The position numbers and the translations under genes were made by a program. DNA of 9,569 nt, from positions 1 through 9,569 of the forward strand of contig JAKLEJ010000102.1 of NCBI GenBank assembly GCA_022711695.1, read 5' to 3'. Position 1 is the stretch's first letter; every line of letters starts with the position of its first letter. Below, in pieces: positions 1 through 8,749 of the stretch. Under the pieces are notes generated by a model. The model saw nothing but the letters and a program-made list of their open reading frames with translations, did not search any database and had not been told where the DNA came from. This DNA is from Verrucomicrobiota bacterium. Its GTDB lineage: Bacteria; Verrucomicrobiota; Verrucomicrobiia; Limisphaerales; JACRJZ01.

Positions 1-270
1 CAGATTCACGCCTTCATTTCGGAGGACAACCTGGCGGCAGCGGACAGGGTTTTGGAGGCGGCCTTGGCCACTTTTGTGGATCTCGCCGGGATGCCGGGCA
101 TGGGCCGGAGGAGGACGTTCAAGAGTTCAGCGTTGTCGGAGCTGCGGTCGTTTCGAGTGAGCGGGTTTCGCAACTACCTGGTTTTTTACCGACCAGGAGC
201 AGTAGGCGTCGAAATCGTGCGGGTGCTCCACGCGGCTCGCGACCTGGACGCTCTGTTTGGCGACGATTGA
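1..270 (+). CDS. ParE/RelE-family toxin, 5' end cut off by window
   Basis: The frame is open from base 1 to the TGA at 268-270 and gives 89 residues, starting QIHAFISEDN. The order of motifs fits the ParE branch of the RelE/ParE superfamily: an N-terminal helix with the pattern 'FISEDN..AADRVLEA', then 'GMPGMGRRR', then a beta-rich C-terminal half with 'FRVSGFRNYLVFYRP' and 'VEIVRVLHAARDL'. Family members are about 95-105 residues, so roughly ten N-terminal residues are missing. A TTG at 52 is an internal codon, not the start, because the homologous helix lies upstream of it. ParE toxins of this type usually poison DNA gyrase and are neutralised by an antitoxin encoded just upstream. That partner would lie outside the window, so whether this is an intact toxin-antitoxin pair cannot be seen. 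Family assignment is firm; the biochemical target is inferred. Confidence 0.85.
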   Translation, partial: QIHAFISEDNLAAADRVLEAALATFVDLAGMPGMGRRRTFKSSALSELRSFRVSGFRNYLVFYRPGAVGVEIVRVLHAARDLDALFGDD

Positions 271-369
271 ATCTCGCGTGGAGCGCCGCCATCCAACCGC
301 GGCTGCGGCCGTGGCCGGCCCCGTCCAACTCCAATGAGGTTGCTTTGGACCCAGATATGGTCTGCCGCG

Positions 370-398
370 TTGACAGGGGGGCATACGGAGAGAAGACT
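370..398 (+). promoter_or_regulatory. Weak candidate promoter before the metallopeptidase gene
   Basis: A perfect TTGACA lies at 370-375. With the standard 17-base spacer the -10 hexamer would be AAGACT (393-398), which matches TATAAT at only three positions. It ends six bases before the ATG at 405, so a transcript from it would be nearly leaderless. The -35 match may be chance. Confidence 0.2.
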
Positions 399-404
399 GG
401 CGGC

Positions 405-1322
405 ATGAAGACTGGACGAGGGCCTCTTGGGAGGGCGCCATGGGCTGTGATGGCGCTGGCGTTTTGCGCCGGGGATGTGTTTGGCGCCGCCGTGGAAGCC
501 GGGAAGAGCGCGCCGGCCGCGGACGCCGCCCCGCGCATTGTGCGGATCGACCCGCCGGAGCAGGAGTTTTTCTCGAAGCGGCTGGATTTCCACGGGATTC
601 CGATCAAGGCGCACGCGGTAGTGGCGGACGAGGCGTTGCAGGCGGCGTATGGGCGGCTGTCGATGCTGTTCAGCAACCTGCTGGTGCGGCAGCCGATGCT
701 GCTGTCGAACCTGGCGGGGGCCGGGGCCGAACTGCACATCATCGGGCGCAACCAGGTGACGACCGACCTGCCGGAATGGCGGCACGACAAGGGCAAGCCG
801 CTGGCGGAGTATAAGGGGCTGACGCGAGACCAGCGGACGCGCGGCATGGGCGGTCTGCTGACCTCGTGCGGCGAGGAGAATCTGCTGAGGCTGCCCAACG
901 ACCGCTACCGGGGCCGGGACATCTGCCTGCACGAGTTCGCCCACAGCGTCCGCAGCTTCGGGATGTCCCGCGAGGCGCGGGCCCGGTTCAACGAGCAGCG
1001 CGAGCGGTCGCTGGCCAAGGGGCTGTGGAAGAACTCCTACGCGGGATCGAATCCGGACGAGTTCTTCGCCGAGCTGACGATGTGGTATTTCGGGACGCGC
1101 GGGGACCTGGGCATGACCGGGCCCAAGCCCGCCGACGGCCCGGAGGGGTTGAAAGCGTACGATCCGGAGGCGTTCGCGCTGTTCGACGATTTCTACGGCG
1201 GGCGCATCGACATCGGCCCCGTGGAACGGCGGTCGTGGCGGCGCCCGCGCGAGGGCGCTTCGCCGCGGTCCGGGGCGGTTTTGACGAATTCTCAGAGCGA
1301 TCCGCGGCCGAACGGGCGGTGA
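405..1322 (+). CDS. Predicted secreted zinc metallopeptidase, lethal-factor-like zincin
   Basis: The protein has 305 residues. It begins with a signal peptide: basic residues K2, R5 and R10, a hydrophobic core at about 11-23, and likely cleavage near 27-28. The mature part should therefore be exported. The catalytic signature is H176-E-F-A-H180, where the two histidines bind zinc and E177 is the general base. About 40 residues later comes 'NPDEFFAE' (E219 and E223). The pair HEFxH plus a later EFFAE resembles the anthrax lethal factor catalytic domain, in which the first glutamate is the third zinc ligand; by analogy E219 is the ligand here. A zincin fold is therefore well supported, while the substrate is unknown. 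The start at 405 was chosen because it gives a clean signal peptide; the frame is open further upstream, but that stretch is polar and has no ribosome site. A GGAG (387-390) lies rather far from the ATG. The last 30 or so residues are Arg/Ser/Pro-rich and may be disordered. The gene is convergent with carB. Confidence 0.75.
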   Translation: MKTGRGPLGRAPWAVMALAFCAGDVFGAAVEAGKSAPAADAAPRIVRIDPPEQEFFSKRLDFHGIPIKAHAVVADEALQAAYGRLSMLFSNLLVRQPMLLSNLAGAGAELHIIGRNQVTTDLPEWRHDKGKPLAEYKGLTRDQRTRGMGGLLTSCGEENLLRLPNDRYRGRDICLHEFAHSVRSFGMSREARARFNEQRERSLAKGLWKNSYAGSNPDEFFAELTMWYFGTRGDLGMTGPKPADGPEGLKAYDPEAFALFDDFYGGRIDIGPVERRSWRRPREGASPRSGAVLTNSQSDPRPNGR

Positions 1323-1325
1323 GAC

Positions 1326-1360
1326 GGGGCAAGCCCTCCCGGCTCCGCAGGCGCGTCGCC
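1326..1360. repeat. Possible dispersed intergenic repeat unit
   Basis: This GC-rich stretch just after the metallopeptidase stop contains two tiny hairpins: GGGC-AA-GCCC (1327-1336) and GGCG-CGT-CGCC (1350-1360). Its wording resembles short intergenic elements I associate with Verrucomicrobia, but there is no second copy in this window. The call rests on resemblance only. Confidence 0.2.
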
Positions 1361-1410
1361 CTACCTTCGCGCGAGGGGGCACAGGGAGAGTGCGGAGGGC
1401 GGTTCGATGG

Positions 1411-1447
1411 AACAAATTTCCCCGGCGGGGCGGCCCCGCCGGGGAAA
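1411..1447 (-). terminator. Intrinsic terminator of carB
   Basis: A perfect 14-bp inverted repeat, TTTCCCCGGCGGGG (1417-1430) and its complement (1434-1447), encloses a three-base loop. On the minus strand the stem is followed by TTTGTT (1416-1411), a short U-rich tract. It starts 24 bases beyond the carB stop codon, which is the expected position. On the plus strand no T-run follows the stem, so it is less likely to be an efficient terminator for the metallopeptidase gene, although the hairpin could still stabilise that mRNA's 3' end. Confidence 0.75.
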
Positions 1448-1471
1448 GCGCCGCACGCGTGGAAGGGCGCG

Positions 1472-4675
<3,204 letters not shown>

Positions 4676-4680
4676 GGATT

Positions 4681-4686
4681 TCCTCC
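4681..4686 (-). promoter_or_regulatory. Shine-Dalgarno site of carB
   Basis: On the minus strand GGAGGA lies five bases before the ATG at 4675. It is a near-perfect ribosome site and fixes the carB start, agreeing with the conserved N-terminus. Confidence 0.8.
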
Positions 4687-4768
4687 ACTTCTCTCGACAC
4701 TGCTTTGGTTAGGGGTACGCAGTTTGTCATTGGTTGGGCCGTTTCTAAGGGAGCGCCCGGCGCGGCGC

Positions 4769-4801
4769 AAACAAAAAGTCCCGGAAAGGCCGCCGCCAGA
4801 C
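4769..4801 (-). terminator. Terminator-like hairpin in the carB upstream region (possible attenuator)
   Basis: Read on the minus strand, GTCTGG (4801-4796) can pair with CCGGGAC (4784-4778), with one wobble and one bulge. The hairpin is followed at once by TTTTTGTTT (4777-4769). It lies about 94-126 bases upstream of the carB ATG and points at carB. If carB is transcribed from a start beyond 4801, it would sit in the mRNA leader, where an attenuator would be expected. The stem is short and imperfect and no convincing minus-strand promoter is visible upstream, so this is tentative. Confidence 0.3.
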
Positions 4802-4827
4802 ATCGGCGCGCTCCACCGGGGCCGATG
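4801..4827. repeat. Inverted repeat in the carB / carbonic anhydrase divergent region
   Basis: CATCGGC (4801-4807) and its exact complement GCCGATG (4821-4827) flank a 13-base spacer. It abuts the terminator-like hairpin at 4769-4801, sharing one base. It could be a leader hairpin of carB or an operator between the divergent genes. A 7-bp perfect arm in GC-rich DNA may also be chance. Confidence 0.25.
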
Positions 4828-4868
4828 CGGGGCGTTGGGAATGTGCTTTTGTCCGAGGCGGCGGGGGG

Positions 4869-4874
4869 TAGAAT
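4869..4874 (+). promoter_or_regulatory. Candidate -10 box for the carbonic anhydrase-like gene (leaderless?)
   Basis: TAGAAT differs from TATAAT at one position. It ends six bases before the ATG at 4881, so transcription would start at or next to the start codon and give a leaderless mRNA. The only -35-like hexamer nearby, TTGTCC (4849-4854), has a short 14-base spacer. No good Shine-Dalgarno site is present, only G-runs, which fits a leaderless reading but does not prove it. Confidence 0.3.
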
Positions 4875-4880
4875 CGGGGC

Positions 4881-5429
4881 ATGGGAAGTGTGCGCAAGCA
4901 ACTGGAGCGGTTTCTACTTCGGGGCCCCCGGCTGGGCCGCGGGGTGTATGTGGCCCGCGGGGCGGTGGTGACGGGAGATGTGCGGCTGGGGGAGCATGCC
5001 AGCGTGTGGTTCCAGGCGGTGCTGCGCGGGGACATCAACCGGATCGTGGTGGGGGCCCGCTCGAACATCCAGGACGGGGCGGTTCTGCACGTGGCGGGGG
5101 ACCTGCCGTGCGTGCTGGGGCGCGGGGTGACGGTGGGGCACGGGGCGATCGTGCATGCCTGCCGGGTGGGCGATGGCTGCCTGATCGGAATGGGGGCAGT
5201 GGTTCTGGACGGGGCGGTCGTCGGAAAGGAAAGCCTGGTGGGCGCGCGAGCGCTGGTCACGCAGGGCTCACGGTTTCCGGCCGGCAGCCTGATCCTGGGG
5301 GCGCCGGCCAGAGTGGCGCGCCGCCTGACGGTCCAGGAACGGCGGAACCTGAAGCTTTACGCCCGCCACTACGTCGAGAACGCCGCCTACTGCCTCGAAC
5401 ACGGGATCAACGTGGGCGGCCCCCTCTGA
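4881..5429 (+). CDS. Gamma-class carbonic anhydrase-like hexapeptide-repeat protein
   Basis: The protein has 182 residues and a left-handed beta-helix built from hexapeptide repeats, visible as regularly spaced V/I/L-G-x units from about 15 to 145 (for example 'GVYVARGAVVTGDV', 'VGDGCLIGMGAVV', 'VGKESLVGARALV'). The three zinc histidines of the gamma carbonic anhydrase family are present: H70 in 'AVLHVAG', and H87 and H92 in 'VGHGAIVHAC'. R49 and D51 ('LRGDIN') and Q64 and D65 ('NIQDG') match conserved active-site and structural positions of the family. An alpha-helical tail at about 150-175 packs on the trimer in relatives such as YrdA and PaaY. The acidic loop bearing the proton-shuttle glutamate of the archaeal Cam enzyme is not evident, as is usual in this short subgroup, so carbonic anhydrase activity is possible but unproven; many such proteins have unknown substrates. 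The gene is divergent from carB and 70 bases upstream of the Nudix gene. Confidence 0.9.
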   Translation: MGSVRKQLERFLLRGPRLGRGVYVARGAVVTGDVRLGEHASVWFQAVLRGDINRIVVGARSNIQDGAVLHVAGDLPCVLGRGVTVGHGAIVHACRVGDGCLIGMGAVVLDGAVVGKESLVGARALVTQGSRFPAGSLILGAPARVARRLTVQERRNLKLYARHYVENAAYCLEHGINVGGPL

Positions 5430-5499
5430 CGAAAAAAACGCGGACTAGCGGAACTTTCAGGTTTTACTGTCGAGGGCTTTTCGGGTAAGGTTAAGGAAA

Positions 5500-6018
5500 A
5501 TGTCGTTGCGAGTCAGCGCGGGCCTGGTGATGTATCGCCTCCGGGGAGGCGAACTGGAGGTTTTTCTCGCGCATCCCGGAGGCCCGCGCTCGGCCCACGA
5601 AGACGACGGCTTCTGGACGATACCCAAGGGGCGTCAGAACCCGGATGAGACGCTGCTGGATGCGGCCAAGCGGGAGTTCGAGGAAGAGGTCGGCATTCCT
5701 CCGCATGGTCCGTATCTGGAGTTGGGATCGATCCGGCAAAGAGGGGGGAAGATCGTCTATGCGTGGGCCTTCGAGGGCGACTGGGATGACTCGAAGCCAA
5801 TCCACAGCAACACTTTCGAGATGCCGTGGCCGCCGCGTTCGGGGCAGATGCGGAGCTTTCCAGAGGTGGATCGGGCGCGTTTTTTCAATCTCGCCGCCGC
5901 CCGGGAGAAACTGAAGGAAACCCAATGCCCGCTGCTGGACCGGCTGGAGGCGATGCTGGCCATGTATCGGCCCGATCTGCGCCCCAAAGCGCGGTCGGAC
6001 TCCAGTCAGCCCGCCTGA
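5500..6018 (+). CDS. Nudix hydrolase, COG4119-like
   Basis: The protein has 172 residues. It carries a complete Nudix box at 44-66: G44, E50, R58-E59-F60, E62-E63, G65 and I66 match Gx5Ex7REUxEExGU exactly, so metal-dependent cleavage of a nucleoside diphosphate linked to another group is expected. The N-terminus 'SAGLVMYR', then 'LEVFLAHPGGP' and 'DDGFWTIPKG', resembles the predicted NTP pyrophosphohydrolase group COG4119. The true substrate cannot be read from sequence. The C-terminal third ('FPEVDRARFFNLAAAREKL') is the usual closing strand-helix unit. The ATG at 5500 retains the conserved 'SAGL' strand; AAGG (5487-5490) lies nine bases upstream and TAAGGA (5492-5497) only two. The 70-base gap before it holds no clear terminator. 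A weak TTTACT-17-TAAGGT pair (5463-5491) could give the gene its own promoter. Co-transcription with the carbonic anhydrase-like gene is equally possible. Confidence 0.92.
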   Translation: MSLRVSAGLVMYRLRGGELEVFLAHPGGPRSAHEDDGFWTIPKGRQNPDETLLDAAKREFEEEVGIPPHGPYLELGSIRQRGGKIVYAWAFEGDWDDSKPIHSNTFEMPWPPRSGQMRSFPEVDRARFFNLAAAREKLKETQCPLLDRLEAMLAMYRPDLRPKARSDSSQPA

Positions 6019-6098
6019 ACACAAGGATGGCCGCCATGAGACCTTCTACGCTTGGCACGACAAGTCCCGGGCTCGATGCGTTGGGTAATCCGAATCCA

Positions 6099-6105
6099 GA
6101 GGGGG
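6099..6105 (+). promoter_or_regulatory. Ribosome site of the ABC ATPase gene
   Basis: GAGGGGG lies nine bases before the ATG at 6115. It supports that start over any in-frame codon further in and over the small overlapping upstream frame at 6027-6128. Confidence 0.5.
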
Positions 6106-6114
6106 TAGCCGCCC

Positions 6115-7341
6115 ATGACCGCGCTTGACCAGGACGCCCAACCGGCGCAGGAATCCACCGAGGCGGTGGTGGCGGTGCGCGGACTGACGAAGGTCTTCAA
6201 GGATTTCTGGGGCCGCCCGAAGGCGCGCGCGGTTGACAACGTCAGTTTCGAGGTGCGCCGGGGCGAGGTGTTCGGTCTGCTGGGCCCGAACGGGTCCGGC
6301 AAGTCCACCACCGTCAAACTGCTGCTGGGTCTGCTTCATCCGACCCGGGGACACCTGGAAGTGTTCGGACACTCGCCGCGTCACGTGGCCACCAAGGCCC
6401 GGATCGGCTACCTGCCGGAGGAATCCTACCTCTACCGTTACCTGGACTCGAAGGAGACGCTGGATTTCTTCGGGAGCCTTTTCACCCTGTCGCGCGAGGA
6501 CCGCCGGCAACGCACCGGGCAGCTCCTGGACATGGTGGGGCTGGGCCAGACGCAGACCCGGGCGGTGGGCGAGTTCTCCAAAGGCATGCAGCGCCGCATC
6601 GGGCTGGCGCAGGCGTTGATCAACGATCCGGACCTGGTGATCCTGGACGAGCCGACCTCGGGGCTGGACCCGATCGGATGCCGGGAGGTCAAGGACCTGA
6701 TTGTCGCGCTGGCCCGGCGGGGCAAGACCGTCATTCTGAGCAGTCACCTGCTGGCCGACGTCGAGGATGTGTGCGACCGGGTGGTGATCTATTACGGCGG
6801 GCGCGTGCAGGCGATGGGCGCGCTGAAGGAACTGCTGGCGACGCCCGACGCCCTGCGCATTCATACGCCGCTGCTGCGCCGGGAGACCCTGGAGAAAGTG
6901 CTGCAGACCCTCCGGCAGGATGTGGCCGAGGACCGGGTCCAGGTGGAGACGCCCACCCAGAATCTCGAAAGCTATTTCCTGGAGGTCGTCCGCAAAGCCC
7001 GTCAGCAATCGGCCGACACCTCCGGGGCGGTCTCCGGAGGGCGCGTGGCGGCCTATCTACAGGGGGGCGTCCCGAGCCCGGAGATGCCCGCCGCGGACAA
7101 GGTGCTGGAGCGCCTGGCGGCGCCGGCGGCGCCCGCGGCCGCCCCTGCCGCCCAAGCGCCGGCGACCCTGCCCGCCCCTGCGGCGGAGAAGTTGGCGGCG
7201 CTGGCCCAGCCGTCCAGCCCGGGACCGGCGGCGGCGCCTGCTGCCGCGGCGCCCGCGCCGAACAAGCCGGCCCCGCCAGTGAGCGAGGCCGAGCTGGCCC
7301 GGGCCAACGAGAAGCTGGCCGGGCTGGTGGGCAAGAAGTGA
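6115..7341 (+). CDS. ABC transporter ATPase with Ala/Pro-rich C-terminal tail
   Basis: The protein has 408 residues and should power export on the cytoplasmic face together with the permease encoded next. The nucleotide-binding domain spans about 17-240: Walker A 'GPNGSGKST' (57-65), 'GYLPEES' at the Q-loop position (98-104, with glutamate where many ABC proteins have Gln), signature 'FSKGMQ' (154-159), Walker B 'LVILDEP' (174-180, catalytic E179), D-loop 'SGLDP' and switch H211. This set is typical of ABC-2 exporter ATPases (CcmA, NatA and GldA type). Residues 241-300 form the usual helical extension ending 'LESYFLEVVRKA'. The rest is odd: about 105 residues rich in Ala and Pro with three short EKLA-type motifs (327-337, 356-366, 397-408). 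The extra length over the usual 240-330 residues comes from this tail, which may be a flexible linker or docking arm. The permease gene starts 28 bases downstream. Confidence 0.95.
   Translation: MTALDQDAQPAQESTEAVVAVRGLTKVFKDFWGRPKARAVDNVSFEVRRGEVFGLLGPNGSGKSTTVKLLLGLLHPTRGHLEVFGHSPRHVATKARIGYLPEESYLYRYLDSKETLDFFGSLFTLSREDRRQRTGQLLDMVGLGQTQTRAVGEFSKGMQRRIGLAQALINDPDLVILDEPTSGLDPIGCREVKDLIVALARRGKTVILSSHLLADVEDVCDRVVIYYGGRVQAMGALKELLATPDALRIHTPLLRRETLEKVLQTLRQDVAEDRVQVETPTQNLESYFLEVVRKARQQSADTSGAVSGGRVAAYLQGGVPSPEMPAADKVLERLAAPAAPAAAPAAQAPATLPAPAAEKLAALAQPSSPGPAAAPAAAAPAPNKPAPPVSEAELARANEKLAGLVGKK
7093..7338 (+). repeat. Three short EKLA-type motifs in the ATPase tail
   Basis: Within the tail of the ATPase, three similar segments occur: ADKVLERLAAP (residues 327-337, DNA 7093-7125), AAEKLAALAQP (356-366, 7180-7212) and ANEKLAGLVGKK (397-408, 7303-7338). 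They are separated by Ala/Pro/Ser-rich linkers. Each could form a two- to three-turn amphipathic helix. The spacing is uneven and the DNA copies are diverged, so this is a protein-level repeat and not a recent duplication. Confidence 0.5.
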
Positions 7342-7357
7342 TCGCGCGCCGCGCGGC

Positions 7358-7362
7358 GGAGG
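7358..7362 (+). promoter_or_regulatory. Ribosome site of the permease gene
   Basis: GGAGG lies seven bases before the ATG at 7370, an ideal spacing that fixes the permease start 28 bases after the ATPase stop. Confidence 0.7.
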
Positions 7363-7369
7363 CCCAACG

Positions 7370-8749
7370 ATGCAACAAGTGCTGGCCATCGTGCGGTTGA
7401 CCTGGAAGGCGGCGTTTCGCTTCCGGCTGTTCTGGGTGCTGGCGGCGATGCTGGGGGGCGCGGTGGTGCTGCTGCCGCTGCTGATCCAGGACGACGGCAC
7501 CGCCCGGGGCTTCACGCAAATCCTGCTGACTTACACGCTGGGGGTGATCGCGACGCTGCTGGGGCTGGCGACGTTGTGGCTGGCCTGCGGCACCCTGGCG
7601 CGCGACATCGAGGACTGCCAGATGCAGATGGTGGCGGTGAAACCGGTGGGGCGGTGGCAGATCTGGCTGGGAAAATGGCTGGGCATCGTGGCGCTGGACG
7701 CCCTGCTGCTGGCCCTGTCCGGGGCCTGTGTGGCCGGTCTGCTGCAATGGCGGGCCCAACGCCTTCCGGAGGCCCAGCAGCGGATTTTGCGCAACGAGGT
7801 GCTGGTCTCGCGCGGCACGCTCAAGGAAGCCCCGCCGGACATCGAGGGCGATGTCGAACGCGTGCTGCAGGAGCGCCTGCGGCAGCGCGAAGACACGCCC
7901 CTGGACGTCAAGACGGTGCGCAAGGAAATCCGCGAGCAGGTCAAGGCGGCCAACCAGGTGGTGCCGCCCAACAACCGCCGCTGGTGGGAGATCGACCTGG
8001 GGCTGAGAGCGGCCTCCCTGAGAGACCAGCCGCTGCATTTGCGGATCAAGTTTCACGTGGCGCAGACCAACAACACCGGCTCGTATCTGGGCATCTGGGA
8101 TGTGGGGCCCGCGGATTCGCCGCAGCGGCAGCGGCTGGTGCAGGACAGCCTGGCGGCCTCGACCTTCCATGAGTTCGAGATTCCGCCCAACCTCTGGGAT
8201 GACAAGGGGGTGCTCCGGATCGAATTTCAGAACCGCAACGAGGTGGCGGTGCTTTTCCCGCTCGAGGACGGCCTGGAGGTGCTGTATCGGGACGGGGGCT
8301 TTGCGGTGAACTTTGCGCGCGGGCTGGCGATTATCCTGTGCTGGCTGGGCATGCTGGCGGCGCTGGGGCTGGGGGCGGCGAGCGTGGTCTCGTTTCCGGT
8401 GGCGGCTTTCGTGTCGGGGGCGGTGCTGCTGGTGGGTCTCTCGTCCGGAACGCTGGCGGGCGCCGTCGAGGAGGGCACGATCGGGGGCGTGAACGAGGAA
8501 ACCGGCGTGGCCGAGGGCTCGTCGCTGGACGTGGTGCTGATCCCGTTCTTCAAGGGGGTGCTCCGGGTGTTGAGCCTGGTGGAGGGGTTCTCGCCGGTCG
8601 ATGCGCTGAGCACCGGCCGCAGCGTGCCGTGGACGCAGGTGGGCCTGGCCTTCCTCCAGGTGGTGGTGATAGTGGGCGGCGCGCTGGCGGCGCTGGGGAT
8701 ATTCTTTTTCAGCCGGCGCGAGCTGGCCGCCGCGCAGGGCCACTCATGA
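7370..8749 (+). CDS. ABC-2-like transporter permease with large extracytoplasmic domain
   Basis: The protein has 459 residues. Hydrophobic segments are visible at about 19-39, 51-73, 98-125, 314-336, 340-364 and 421-447, with a further weakly hydrophobic stretch near 387-404. After the first membrane pair comes 'CGTLARDIEDCQMQMVAVKPVGRWQIWLGKW', cut here as C73-A89 and V90-W103, which resembles the cytoplasmic coupling region of ABC-2 permeases (ARDIE, then a K-P-V-x-R-W motif). Between the third and fourth segments lies a polar domain of about 185 residues (126-312): first a charged helical part (about 130-195), then a beta-rich part (about 205-300, 'LHLRIKFHVA', 'FHEFEIPP', 'VLRIEFQNRN'). 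It should face the periplasm. Partner of the ATPase encoded just upstream; substrate unknown. The end overlaps the next gene by four bases (ATGA), implying translational coupling. ABC-2 membership rests on topology and context, not on a decisive motif. Confidence 0.85.
   Translation: MQQVLAIVRLTWKAAFRFRLFWVLAAMLGGAVVLLPLLIQDDGTARGFTQILLTYTLGVIATLLGLATLWLACGTLARDIEDCQMQMVAVKPVGRWQIWLGKWLGIVALDALLLALSGACVAGLLQWRAQRLPEAQQRILRNEVLVSRGTLKEAPPDIEGDVERVLQERLRQREDTPLDVKTVRKEIREQVKAANQVVPPNNRRWWEIDLGLRAASLRDQPLHLRIKFHVAQTNNTGSYLGIWDVGPADSPQRQRLVQDSLAASTFHEFEIPPNLWDDKGVLRIEFQNRNEVAVLFPLEDGLEVLYRDGGFAVNFARGLAIILCWLGMLAALGLGAASVVSFPVAAFVSGAVLLVGLSSGTLAGAVEEGTIGGVNEETGVAEGSSLDVVLIPFFKGVLRVLSLVEGFSPVDALSTGRSVPWTQVGLAFLQVVVIVGGALAALGIFFFSRRELAAAQGHS

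Noticed and set aside
405..497. Lipoprotein signal in the metallopeptidase (C21 after L18-A19-F20).
   Set aside because: Phenylalanine just before the cysteine does not fit a lipobox, and an ordinary signal peptide explains the region.
186..1415. Minus-strand open frames opposite the toxin and the metallopeptidase gene.
   Set aside because: They have no recognisable domains and Arg/Pro-rich composition typical of antisense frames in GC-rich DNA.
4849..4874. TTGTCC with TAGAAT as a full sigma-70 promoter.
   Set aside because: The spacer is only 14 bases, so only the -10 box is kept as a low-confidence feature.
5430..5499. CGAAAA and TTTTCG as a terminator between the carbonic anhydrase-like and Nudix genes.
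   Set aside because: The arms are six bases and about 40 bases apart, with no following T-run.
6053..6058. TGGCAC, resembling the -24 element of a sigma-54 promoter upstream of the ATPase gene.
   Set aside because: The matching TTGC -12 element is absent at the required distance.
6027..6128. A 33-codon frame starting ATG just after an AAGG and overlapping the ATPase start by 14 bases, a possible leader peptide.
   Set aside because: Its spacing to AAGG is zero, the peptide shows no regulatory residue run, and the ATPase has its own ribosome site, so there is no positive evidence.
6731..8743. A minus-strand open frame of 670 codons across the ATPase and permease genes.
   Set aside because: It is His/Gln/Arg/Pro-rich shadow sequence opposite two well-supported genes.
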